From CAYNND01 sp964528735 (GTDB lineage Bacteria > Patescibacteriota > Minisyncoccia > Phycocordibacterales > UBA2100): DNA of 18,691 bases. Location: NCBI GenBank assembly GCA_964528735.1, contig CAZGUV010000017.1, positions 1 to 18,691 on the forward strand, read 5' to 3'. Positions 1 through 6,477 of the stretch are shown one piece after another (within the stretch, counting starts at the first letter, position 1; each line of letters begins with the position of its first letter). Made by a program: the position numbers and the translations under genes. Under the pieces are notes generated by a model. It saw only the letters and a list, made by a program, of their open reading frames with translations. It did no database searches and was not told where the DNA came from.

Positions 1-748
1 AATAAAAGATGTGTGCATCTTTATTTGCTACAGATACAGCATTTTCTATTGTTTTAGAAATAAATGTTTCGTATTCTTTGTATGTTTTCTTGTCTTTTTC
101 AGATCCTCCGTAGTTCTTGGTTCCGCCAATGCCGTTCATATACGAAAGACCAATGTTATATGGAGGGTCGTTATAGATCATATCCATCTTATGCGTACCC
201 ACCAGTTTTTTAACTGCTTCAGGGTCTGTTGAATCACCACACATTAAACGATGTGATCCTAATTGGTAAAGATCGCCAGTTTTACTCTTTGGTTTCTTTA
301 TATCCTTGAGTTCTTTTGCAACATCAAACCCATCGTCTGATGTATCTATGTCCTCATATATTTCATCGAGTTCTTCTCCTGAGAATCCAATATCAGACAA
401 AAAGTTTTCATCGAAGTCACCCAAAAGCTCAAAGTCAAAATCGCCTTGGTTCTTGTGAAGACGGATATTGAGTTCTTGCTCCTTTTTTAAATCAGGAATA
501 TTTACATATACAACAGGGACATCCTTGAACTTGAGTTGCTTAGCAACTTTCAATCGACCATGTCCTCCGATCAATATATTTTCTCGACCTTTTGCATTGT
601 TACAAACTAACGGATCAACAAAGCCGAATCGTTTGATGGATTCTGCTATTTGACCTAGTTGTGCCTCTGAGAACTTCTTTGGGTTGTACTCATTAGGCTT
701 GATAAGAGAGACTGGCACATAAGTGACAGCAAGAGTTTCTTTCTTCAT
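1..748 (-). CDS. ParB-like domain / DNA methyltransferase fusion, C-terminus beyond left edge
   Basis: Partial gene, open from an ATG at 748 to the left window edge (249 residues visible). Residues about 10-85 resemble a ParB/Srx N-terminal domain: PNEYNPKKF, then IAESIKRFGF, then the nucleotide-binding-type motif GGHGR at 61-65. A polar acidic linker follows. Residues about 159-172 (GDLYQLGSHRLMCGDS) and the catalytic motif IV DPPY at 194-197 identify an amino-methyltransferase of the N6-adenine/N4-cytosine type (PF01555-like). This ParB-MTase architecture is known from phages and integrative elements; it modifies DNA using S-adenosylmethionine. The rest of the methylase domain, including most of the SAM-binding part, lies outside the window, so class and target are not visible. 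The gene is AT-rich like the other island genes, diverges from the RNA and zinc-ribbon gene, and no good SD precedes the ATG. Function by family is confident; whether it is protective, regulatory or part of restriction is unknown. Confidence 0.9.
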   Translation of the reverse strand, partial: MKKETLAVTYVPVSLIKPNEYNPKKFSEAQLGQIAESIKRFGFVDPLVCNNAKGRENILIGGHGRLKVAKQLKFKDVPVVYVNIPDLKKEQELNIRLHKNQGDFDFELLGDFDENFLSDIGFSGEELDEIYEDIDTSDDGFDVAKELKDIKKPKSKTGDLYQLGSHRLMCGDSTDPEAVKKLVGTHKMDMIYNDPPYNIGLSYMNGIGGTKNYGGSEKDKKTYKEYETFISKTIENAVSVANKDAHIFY

Positions 749-1001
749 ATTTGAAAAAGAAATATTAGTAATTTAAGAAGCGAGCAAATAAAAAAGCCAC
801 TCCTTGTAAGTTGATCTTCGGGATCAATTACCAGTTACAGTGACAATTTAGGTATCCGTTTAGGTTGTACGTTTATTATATAACAACTGAAAATTAGAAT
901 GCAAGAGTGTTGGTAACTAGGGCTTCGCAGGTTCAAATGGATGTGATAGGGTGGCACGATAATAGCAAAAAATGTTATTATAAATTGACAAGTGAATAAG
1001 A
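749..1001. other. Gene-free divergent spacer, left part
   Basis: No credible coding sequence on either strand. It holds the methyltransferase leader with its hairpin (GTAA-G-TTGATC at 806-816 against GATCAATTAC at 822-831) and the minus-strand promoter at 875-904. A short AT-rich block at 976-984 can serve as a -10 on either strand: TATTAT on plus at 976-981 and TATAAT on minus at 982-977. The plus-strand -10 would start the structured RNA near 987-990, but its -35 is poor (GTGGCA at 951-956, 19 nt away). A TTGACA at 985-990 has no matching -10. The true 5' end of the RNA is therefore undetermined. Confidence 0.5.
875..904 (-). promoter_or_regulatory. Candidate promoter for the methyltransferase gene
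   Basis: On the minus strand, TTGCAT (904-899) is followed after 18 nt by a perfect TATAAT (880-875). Transcription would start near 868, leaving a leader of about 120 nt before the ATG at 748. The leader contains a 10-bp hairpin with one bulge and a TTCGG loop in plus orientation (806-831). The -35 is weak (TTG only); the -10 is strong. Inferred from sequence only. Confidence 0.45.
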
Positions 1002-1189
1002 GACCTAACCCCTAGAGATTTCTTTAGGGTATGGTCGAAAACCCCAACGAAGATACTGAACCCCGCGTTCAGCAACTCTTCGTTGGGTCATATCGGGAAA
1101 CTGGTATGTGGTCGCAAGACCTAGCTGGCGCGGGGTTCTGTGTCTCCAGTCCTCCACGCTAGTTTTTATTAACTAGCTTTTTTATTTTT
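1002..1189 (+). ncRNA. Highly structured pseudoknotted RNA ending in an intrinsic terminator (unrecognised family)
   Basis: Pairings read directly: P1 1002-1005/1033-1036 with inner 1008-1011/1027-1030; P2 eleven perfect base pairs 1043-1053/1077-1087; P3 CTGAA 1056-1060 with TTCAG 1068-1072, whose loop CCCCGCG (1061-1067) is fully complementary to CGCGGGG at 1129-1135; P4 1089-1094/1103-1108; P5 GGTC-GCAA-GACC 1110-1121 with a GNRA tetraloop; P6 CTGG 1125-1128 with CCAG 1146-1149; then a terminator hairpin 1158-1177 and a U-rich tail. The P3-loop helix forms a pseudoknot and can grow to 10 bp (1058-1067/1129-1138) by melting part of P3. CTAGC at 1121-1125 can pair with GCTAG at 1158-1162 and so compete with the terminator. 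It does not match the signatures I know for tmRNA, SRP RNA, RNase P, 6S RNA or common riboswitches. Either a stand-alone ncRNA or an attenuator/riboswitch for the gene at 1193. Confidence 0.7.
1158..1189 (+). terminator. Rho-independent terminator abutting the start codon at 1193
   Basis: GCTAGTT (1158-1164), a 6-nt loop, AACTAGC (1171-1177), then a tail with 11 T in 12 (1178-1189): a textbook 7-bp intrinsic terminator on the plus strand. The tail ends three bases before the ATG at 1193. Confidence 0.88.
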
Positions 1190-1192
1190 AAT

Positions 1193-1669
1193 ATGGAAAC
1201 TAAAAACCCAACGAAGAAGTGTCCACATTGCCAAACAGAAGTAGATCCCAAAGCAAGTATTTGTCCACATTGCCGAGGTAAAATTTATCAATGGACATTT
1301 ACTAAAAAGTTTATTGCTGTCGGAATTTGTCTAATAGCATTTTTTGCATTTATCGGATCTTTTTCTTCAAGCTCGTCTCCCTCAACACCTGCAACTAATC
1401 CAGCTGCTAGCAGAGAAATAGACTCAATGGTTTTTGGAGAATATGTAATAAAAGAATTATTGAAGTCACCATCAACTGCAGAATTTACTAAAACAAAAGC
1501 ATACGAACTTACAGATCAAAAAGATGTCTGGGTGGTAAATGGATATGTAGATAGTCAAAATGGTTTTGGGGCTATGATACGAAGCTCATGGGAAGTACAA
1601 CTTGATTACAGAGATGGTAAAGGTGGTGAAATAAAAAGCGTCATACTTGATGGCAAAAAGATTCAGTAA
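1193..1669 (+). CDS. Zinc-ribbon single-pass membrane protein with SPSTA/GYVDSQN-type domain
   Basis: 158 residues. An N-terminal double-CXXC zinc ribbon (CPHC at 10-13 and CPHC at 24-27) is followed by one transmembrane helix (about 40-56), a Ser/Pro/Thr/Ala-rich linker (56-72) and a soluble domain of about 85 residues. That domain carries LKSPSTAEF and VNGYVDSQNGFGAMIRSSW, a pattern I recall from small secreted or membrane proteins in diverse bacteria, often in mobile regions, with no firm function. The expected topology puts the ribbon in the cytosol and the domain outside, suggesting a sensor or anchor. The start is fixed by the ribbon: the next in-frame ATG is after it, and upstream there is an in-frame TAG at 1160. 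No SD is possible, because the preceding bases are the U-tail of a terminator. Expression therefore depends on readthrough of that terminator or on a promoter inside its tail (TTTATT at 1181-1186 is 6 nt before the ATG). Confidence 0.85.
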   Translation: METKNPTKKCPHCQTEVDPKASICPHCRGKIYQWTFTKKFIAVGICLIAFFAFIGSFSSSSSPSTPATNPAASREIDSMVFGEYVIKELLKSPSTAEFTKTKAYELTDQKDVWVVNGYVDSQNGFGAMIRSSWEVQLDYRDGKGGEIKSVILDGKKIQ

Positions 1670-1699
1670 TTGAATATTCGGTTAAAAACTCTCTACAAT
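1670..1699 (+). promoter_or_regulatory. Candidate promoter of the PHP-ATPase gene
   Basis: TTGAAT (1670-1675), an 18-nt spacer and TACAAT (1694-1699) give a good sigma-70-type promoter with a start near 1706 and a ~35-nt leader lacking a clear SD. An alternative is TGCTAACAT (1726-1734), an extended -10 exactly 6 nt before the ATG at 1741, which would give a leaderless message. The sequence does not decide between them. Confidence 0.5.
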
Positions 1700-1740
1700 A
1701 AAACCTAGAAAAATCAAGAGAAAAATGCTAACATATTTAC

Positions 1741-4458
1741 ATGAACCCAAACCAAAACTTTCCTTTCCCAAAAGGCTCAGAGTGGTCTAAATGGGATCTT
1801 CATTTTCATACGCCATCTTCCTATGACTATAAAGATCAATCTGTAACAAATGATCAAATCATTGATTGTCTTTCTGATAACAAAATTAGCGTAGTAGCTA
1901 TAACTGATCATCATGTAATAGATGTGGCCAGAATAAAAGAACTTAGTAATCTTGGATCAAAAAAAGGTATCACTGTCTTACCTGGTATTGAGTTTCTTTC
2001 GGATGCAAGAGGCGATGAACCTGTTCATTTTATAGCAATTTTTCCAGAAGATATGGTGAGGCTTGATTATATTTGGGAGCAAATTAAAAATAGAACAAAT
2101 ATATCACGTATTCAAGGTGAAAATAAAAAACACAATGAAATTTATTGTGATCTATTAGACACAATAAAAATTATAAAAGAACTCGGAGGAATTGTTACCA
2201 TTCATGCTGGCGACAAAAGTAATAGTATTGAGGCGATTACAAATTCTTTACCACATACAATCGCACAAAAAAAAGATATTGCGGATGTAATTGATATTTT
2301 TGAATTAGGAAAAGAGTCTGATCAAAATGATTACACTAAAATAGTTTTTCCATCGATTAAAAAGATAATACCAATGGTAATATGTTCTGACAACCATGAT
2401 ATTAAACAGTATAAATTGAAACAAAACTGTTGGATTAAAGCCAATCCTACTTTTGAGGGGTTGAAACAAACAATTTTTGAGCCAATAGATCGTATTGCAA
2501 TACAAACAGACGAGCCTGATAATAAAAAACCTTACTTTGTAATTGATCAAGTGCGATTTATTGATAATACCGGATCATCACTTTTTCCAAGTGAATATAT
2601 ACAAATAAATCAAAACCTAAGTACCATAGTTGGCGGAAAATCAACAGGAAAATCTTTACTTCTCCATTACATCGGCAAGACTGTTGATGAATTCGAGGTT
2701 GCTTTGAGATTAGGAGAAGTGAGTGCTTCACCTGTGTATGATTTTGATACGGATCCTAATTTTAACTTTGAAGTTAAGTGGAAGGACGGTTACAGCAGTT
2801 GGCTTAAAACACCGGCTGGAACCCCTGAGGAGATTGGAGAAAGAAAGATCTTATATATACCACAAAACTTTTTAAACAAACTTTCTGAAAAGAATATAAA
2901 AAGCAAAGATACTTTGAACGGTTTTGTTCAAAACATCCTTCTTCAAGATGAGACAATTAAAGATAAAAACCAAGAACTCCAAGATCAGATAAAAAATCTC
3001 TCCAAGACAATTCCTGTTGATATTACTGAAGTGTTTACTCTTAAAAAAGAGATAGCTCAGGTGGAAGAAGAAGCGAAGCAAATTGGTGATGAAAAAGGAA
3101 TAGAGGCTTTCATTTCATCTTTGGAGAAAGAAATTGATTCTATAAAAAAAGAATCTGGACTAAAACCAGAGGAGATAATTCAATATGAATCTCTTGTTGA
3201 GAAAGAGAAAGATATCACAACAAAAATATCAAATTTGCAAGAGGACAAGAAAACAATAGGAAGCTTTGAGGAAAGTATGAACTCAGAGATTCTTTCAATA
3301 AGTTCCACATATGAAGAGTATACTAACTACTTAAATGATGGGGATATTAAAAAGAAGTTTGCAGATGAATCAGGATTTATTACCGGTCTCAATGAATCTC
3401 TAAAAAAACTAGTTTTTGCGACAACGGCAGAAATTGAAAGAAAAATTACTGAATATAAAAAAGAATTAGCGGTTGTAAAGAAAGATCTTGAGCCTCTACT
3501 CTCAAGAGTTAAACTTCAAACAGAATTAAATAAAAAGAATGACACCATAAAGGGCGAACAACAGAAACTCGATAAACTTGCTTCAAAGAAAAAGACTTTT
3601 GGACTTAAAACTGAACTACTTAAGAGTAAAACTAACGAGCTTAAAAAATCTTATTCAGAAATCAATAGCAAATATGAAGCTTTGAAAAATGAATTTAAGA
3701 AGTATGAAAATAGATTTGATGATATAACGATCAGTGTAAATATTGGCTTTAGAAGTGAAGATTTCAACGTCGCTGTTATAGACGAATTTATTAATAAAGT
3801 AAGTTTAAAAAAAGTTCTTAAGCAAGGATCTGGTGAAGAATACGAATATCAATATGATCCACAAACTCATATTGATATTATGAATAGTATTCTCGACGGT
3901 CTTATTAGTGACAATATCAAAACTATTAAAGGTAGATCATCAAGAGATGCTATTCAAAAACTTCTTGAAAATAGATTTTATTTGGACTTCAAGATTGGAT
4001 ATCAAGGTGATCCTCTAGATAAAATGTCTCCAGGTAAGAAGAGTCTGGTTTTATTAAAACTTCTTATTGATCTTAGTGACGAAGAATGGCCAATACTTCT
4101 TGATCAGCCAGAAGATGACCTAGACAATAGATCTGTTTATAAAGATCTTGTTTTATTCCTTAAAGAAAAGAAAAAACAAAGACAAATTATTATTGTTACT
4201 CATAATCCAAACCTTACGGTTGGATCAGATACTGAAGAAGTAATCGTTGCTAATCAAGAAGGGCAAGAGATAGGTCGTGACAATAAAAAGTTTAAATTTG
4301 AATATGTATCTGGTGGTTTAGAGAATAGCTTTGAGTTAGATGAAGTAACTGAGCCAGCTATCCTTTATCGTAAAGGAATAAGACAACATGTTTGTGAGGT
4401 TCTAGAAGGAGGAAAAGAAGCATTTCAAAAACGAGAGCAGAAGTATAATTTTAACTAG
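1741..4458 (+). CDS. PHP-phosphoesterase / SMC-like ATPase fusion (TrlF-type), candidate defence effector
   Basis: 905 residues. The N-terminal PHP domain (about 15-260) carries the full metal-ligand set: DLHFHTPSS (H21, H23), TDHH (D56, H57), PGIEF (E84), IHAGD (H155), E188 and SDNHD (D217, H219), so it should be an active metal-dependent phosphoesterase or nuclease. From about 270 an SMC/Rad50-like ATPase begins: Walker A GGKSTGKS at 298-305, a long charged coiled-coil-rich middle (about 395-690), signature-like MSPGKKS at 762-768, Walker B and D-loop ILLDQPEDDLDN at 785-796, and VTHNPN at 819-824. This order matches proteins I know as TrlF-family AAA-like ATPases, found in defence and mobile islands. 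The likely role, by analogy with other SMC-nuclease systems, is ATP-gated cleavage or dephosphorylation of invading nucleic acid or nucleotides; substrate unknown. Codon use is strongly AT-rich, unlike the genes to the right, supporting transfer. It lies 71 nt behind the zinc-ribbon gene on the same strand. No frameshift is seen. Confidence 0.92.
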   Translation: MNPNQNFPFPKGSEWSKWDLHFHTPSSYDYKDQSVTNDQIIDCLSDNKISVVAITDHHVIDVARIKELSNLGSKKGITVLPGIEFLSDARGDEPVHFIAIFPEDMVRLDYIWEQIKNRTNISRIQGENKKHNEIYCDLLDTIKIIKELGGIVTIHAGDKSNSIEAITNSLPHTIAQKKDIADVIDIFELGKESDQNDYTKIVFPSIKKIIPMVICSDNHDIKQYKLKQNCWIKANPTFEGLKQTIFEPIDRIAIQTDEPDNKKPYFVIDQVRFIDNTGSSLFPSEYIQINQNLSTIVGGKSTGKSLLLHYIGKTVDEFEVALRLGEVSASPVYDFDTDPNFNFEVKWKDGYSSWLKTPAGTPEEIGERKILYIPQNFLNKLSEKNIKSKDTLNGFVQNILLQDETIKDKNQELQDQIKNLSKTIPVDITEVFTLKKEIAQVEEEAKQIGDEKGIEAFISSLEKEIDSIKKESGLKPEEIIQYESLVEKEKDITTKISNLQEDKKTIGSFEESMNSEILSISSTYEEYTNYLNDGDIKKKFADESGFITGLNESLKKLVFATTAEIERKITEYKKELAVVKKDLEPLLSRVKLQTELNKKNDTIKGEQQKLDKLASKKKTFGLKTELLKSKTNELKKSYSEINSKYEALKNEFKKYENRFDDITISVNIGFRSEDFNVAVIDEFINKVSLKKVLKQGSGEEYEYQYDPQTHIDIMNSILDGLISDNIKTIKGRSSRDAIQKLLENRFYLDFKIGYQGDPLDKMSPGKKSLVLLKLLIDLSDEEWPILLDQPEDDLDNRSVYKDLVLFLKEKKKQRQIIIVTHNPNLTVGSDTEEVIVANQEGQEIGRDNKKFKFEYVSGGLENSFELDEVTEPAILYRKGIRQHVCEVLEGGKEAFQKREQKYNFN

Positions 4459-4678
4459 TGTCGCATTTGTCGCTTTTTGTTGTTCCGAGGAGCATCAAAA
4501 TGCTAAGATTAAAATAGTTAGAAAACCCTTGCGGTGCAAGGTGTGGAAATATCCGAATCCGATGAGGCCAGCAAAATAATGAGCATGAGGCAATGCCTCG
4601 GGCGATTATATTTTGCCCGCACAGACTTGGAATCGAACGACGGAGGCGCGAAGCCGACTGAGTGTGAACTCTCGACAA
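4459..4678. other. Hairpin-rich gene-free spacer at the island/core boundary
   Basis: No convincing gene; short overlapping ORFs on both strands have no family features. Small inverted repeats are packed here: CCTTGC-GGT-GCAAGG (4527-4541), GAGGC-AAT-GCCTC (4587-4599), and CGGGC (4599-4603) with GCCCG (4615-4619). A tRNA T-loop-like word, GTTCGATTCC, occurs on the minus strand near 4630-4640, but the flanking stem does not pair. Base composition changes here from the AT-rich island to the core. It could hold an attachment remnant or a repeated element; neither can be shown from one window. Confidence 0.4.
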
Positions 4679-5104
4679 CTATGCCTTTGGAGCACAATCT
4701 ACCATCCACTCAATACCGTACTTATCTCGAAACATGCCGAAGTATGAACCCCATGGACTCTCGCCCATTGGAAACTCAACGGTCCCTCCTGCTGAAAGTC
4801 CGTTAAATATCTTGTCAGCTTCTTCGCGACTCTCTACATTGACTGAGATTTTTGAGCGGTTTTCATTCTCATTTGTTTTTCCCATAAACGACGGAACATC
4901 GTTGCCCATGAGTGTATTGCCTCCTATCGGGAGTGCGATATGCATAATCTTGTCAGCATCTTCTGCGGTGACTTCAAATCCTGGATTCGCCATATCTTTG
5001 AACCGTGTGACATTTGAGAACTCTCCACCAAATACTGATTTGTAAAAATCAAATGCTTCTCGAGCGTTTCCATTAAAGTTGATATACGGGTTTATTGTTG
5101 CCAT
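4679..5104 (-). CDS. VOC/glyoxalase-fold protein, PhnB-like
   Basis: 141 residues from the ATG at 5104. The opening MATINPYINFNGNAREAFDF and FYKSVFGGEF are characteristic of the PhnB-like (3-demethylubiquinone-methyltransferase-like) branch of the vicinal-oxygen-chelate superfamily. MHIALPIGGNTLMGND ends the first beta-alpha-beta-beta-beta module; RSKISVNVESREEADKIFNGL and GSYFGMFRDKYGIEWMVD make the second. Members are small cytosolic dimers; most have no assigned substrate, and no phosphonate genes are nearby. The frame stays open upstream (MVLKDAILVV...), but the ATG at 5104 matches the family start. A TATACT lies 7 nt before it, so the mRNA is probably leaderless. The gene is alone, cut off from the secreted-protein gene upstream by a strong terminator. 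Confidence 0.9.
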   Translation of the reverse strand: MATINPYINFNGNAREAFDFYKSVFGGEFSNVTRFKDMANPGFEVTAEDADKIMHIALPIGGNTLMGNDVPSFMGKTNENENRSKISVNVESREEADKIFNGLSAGGTVEFPMGESPWGSYFGMFRDKYGIEWMVDCAPKA

Positions 5105-5111
5105 GACAACA

Positions 5112-5117
5112 AGTATA
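5112..5117 (-). promoter_or_regulatory. -10 element of a leaderless promoter for the VOC gene
   Basis: TATACT on the minus strand ends 7 nt before the ATG at 5104, putting the start at or one base before the A of ATG. The -35 (TTTATT, 16-nt spacing) is weak and overlaps the upstream terminator stem. Confidence 0.6.
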
Positions 5118-5130
5118 GCGTCTTTCAAAA

Positions 5131-5165
5131 CCAAATAAAGCCCGACTATGTCGGGCTTTATTTGG
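5131..5165 (-). terminator. Perfect 16-bp inverted-repeat terminator
   Basis: CCAAATAAAGCCCGAC (5131-5146), a 3-nt loop, and its exact complement (5150-5165). The GC core GCCCGAC is flanked by A/T-rich arms that supply T-rich tails on both strands. It sits just downstream of the secreted-protein gene (stop at 5178) on the minus strand and just upstream of the VOC promoter, and could work in both directions. Confidence 0.85.
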
Positions 5166-5177
5166 TGTAATTTTCTT

Positions 5178-5864
5178 TTAGAGTGCGTCTATTGATGCTT
5201 GCGTATCTGCAGAAATGTTCGCCTTGAGTGCAGTATAGACCGCATCAACGACTCGAGCCTGTGCGTGAGCACTGAGCTGAGCATTGGTGTTTATTGTTGG
5301 CTTCACCTCTGACTCAATCTGAGCTTCAAGCTCTGTATCACTTCCAGTAGTAAGAAATGCATACCATGGACGTGATATTGTCGCGTTTCCATCTGCATCA
5401 ACAGTAACTGTTGCACTCATCTGGATTGAAATAAATCCAAAGAGCTTCGCAGGTGCTACGTACTCAACAGTGACTGCACTCTGGGTAGTAGTAACTGCTC
5501 CGAAATCAATGTCTGACTCCTTGAGCTGTTGAACGTACGCCTGAAGTGTTGTCTCTGAGTTAACTTGCTGTGGACTTGTAACTTCCCCGCTACCAGCTGT
5601 ATTTGCATAGAGAACAGCGTCTAATGTACTGTCTACTCCTCCATCAATCTGGAGTGCGCCTGTAACATCTAGTGCGCGTCGTTCATCTGTGCTCGTACTA
5701 GCGTCTACACTTGTTTCAGCACGGAGCTGAATTTGTGCATCAGTGGTGACTGGGTTAGCTCCTACGTTTGCGTTCACATCAGTGACCGCACGAAGGTCTA
5801 CCGCTGAAGCAGTAGATGCGAGCGCCATACTTGTAAAAAGTACAATTGCGAATGTTTTTTTCAT
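5178..5864 (-). CDS. Secreted protein of unknown function
   Basis: 228 residues. MKKTFAIVLFTSMALASTASA is a clear Sec signal peptide with cleavage after ASA near residue 21. The mature part is rich in Ala, Thr, Val, Asp and Ser and has no cysteine. Three zones are visible: a low-complexity stretch (about 22-65), a central region including VEYVAPAKLFGFISIQMSATV, DADGNATISRPWYAFLT, and a helical C-terminus (about 175-228) that ends without an anchor. I recall similar small exported proteins with a YVAPAKLFGF.P/SI-type segment from other Parcubacteria, but know no function. It is transcribed alone: terminator downstream, and no gene in the 120 nt upstream. The ATG lacks an SD; a TAAATA lies 7 nt before it. 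Confidence 0.85.
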   Translation of the reverse strand: MKKTFAIVLFTSMALASTASAVDLRAVTDVNANVGANPVTTDAQIQLRAETSVDASTSTDERRALDVTGALQIDGGVDSTLDAVLYANTAGSGEVTSPQQVNSETTLQAYVQQLKESDIDFGAVTTTQSAVTVEYVAPAKLFGFISIQMSATVTVDADGNATISRPWYAFLTTGSDTELEAQIESEVKPTINTNAQLSAHAQARVVDAVYTALKANISADTQASIDAL

Positions 5865-5986
5865 GATTGTATATTTATGTACGTGTGTGCGTACTTATGG
5901 GTATAAGACGATGAGTGTACCATGCTTCTTACCCTATTTTTGTACGCCATCATGTTGACATTTTGTCAAAAACAGGTGGAAAAGAG

Positions 5987-6475
5987 CTATGTTGAGCGCT
6001 TGTGATGCTTTTCTCGCTCTGCATGACGGTACTCGTTATAGAGCAATAGGATGACGACAAGGTCGTACAGCGTGATGATAAAGAGCCAGTATGACCAGAC
6101 AAACATAAGACGCACGCATTGGTATACAAAGAATATGAGGAGAATGCGCATCGCTTTGGTGTACGCCCATTGCCGACGAAACCAAATACCCTCAACAAGA
6201 ATGAGATTCAATACTCCATGAAATCCGAGGTAGCCGGTGATGAACCAAATATCGAAGGTAGATATGGCGCCCGGTTGCATACTCAAGTATTGAGATACAA
6301 CACCATCTCCCTCAAAGTCTGTCATGAGTGTCGTGACTTTTGCAAAAAAGCGCACGGCGAGTTCATTGCCAGTCGTGAAAATGATGGCAGCTGCGACAAT
6401 ATCGATGATCGCAGCAACACCCTTGACGATAAGGGTCACATCAAAAATCCGTTTGAAATGTTCTCTGCTCGCCAT
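5987..6475 (-). CDS. DUF2127-like integral membrane protein
   Basis: 162 residues from the ATG at 6475, two bases after the TAA of the preceding gene, so translation is probably coupled. About four transmembrane helices: LIVKGVAAIIDIVAAAIIF (about 13-33), ITGYLGFHGVLNLILVEGIW (about 73-92), MRILLIFFVYQCVRLMFVWSY (about 104-124) and LFIITLYDLVVILLLYNEY (about 126-145). The lysine-glycine at the end of the first helix start, the GYLGFHG segment and the FVYQ segment fit DUF2127 (PF09900). The tail is basic and histidine-rich. It is the last gene of the DUF2339 cassette. The frame is open further upstream, but that would overlap the previous gene by almost 100 nt and lacks family features. No function is known. 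Confidence 0.82.
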   Translation of the reverse strand: MASREHFKRIFDVTLIVKGVAAIIDIVAAAIIFTTGNELAVRFFAKVTTLMTDFEGDGVVSQYLSMQPGAISTFDIWFITGYLGFHGVLNLILVEGIWFRRQWAYTKAMRILLIFFVYQCVRLMFVWSYWLFIITLYDLVVILLLYNEYRHAEREKHHKRST

Positions 6476-6477
6476 AC

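Noticed and set aside
925..945. GGTTCAAAT in the divergent spacer resembling a T-arm of a tRNA or tmRNA
   Set aside because: Flanking bases do not form a stem and no upstream tRNA body exists.
985..990. Perfect TTGACA as -35 for the structured RNA
   Set aside because: At 16-18 nt downstream the sequence is C-rich (ACCCCT) and inside the first RNA stem; no -10.
4615..4660. tRNA-like T-loop word on the minus strand (GTTCGATTCC), possible tRNA 3' end or attachment site
   Set aside because: The five-base T-stem does not pair and no acceptor, D or anticodon arms can be drawn. At most a degenerate remnant.
4451..4806. Three overlapping ORFs of 63-90 codons on both strands in the boundary spacer
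   Set aside because: No SD, no promoter spacing, no domain; they overlap each other and the VOC gene end. Composition looks non-coding.
5955..5969. TTGACA-TTT-TGTCAA inverted repeat after the DUF2127 gene
   Set aside because: Six AT-rich pairs and no T-run on the minus strand; not a convincing terminator. An operator is possible but unsupported.
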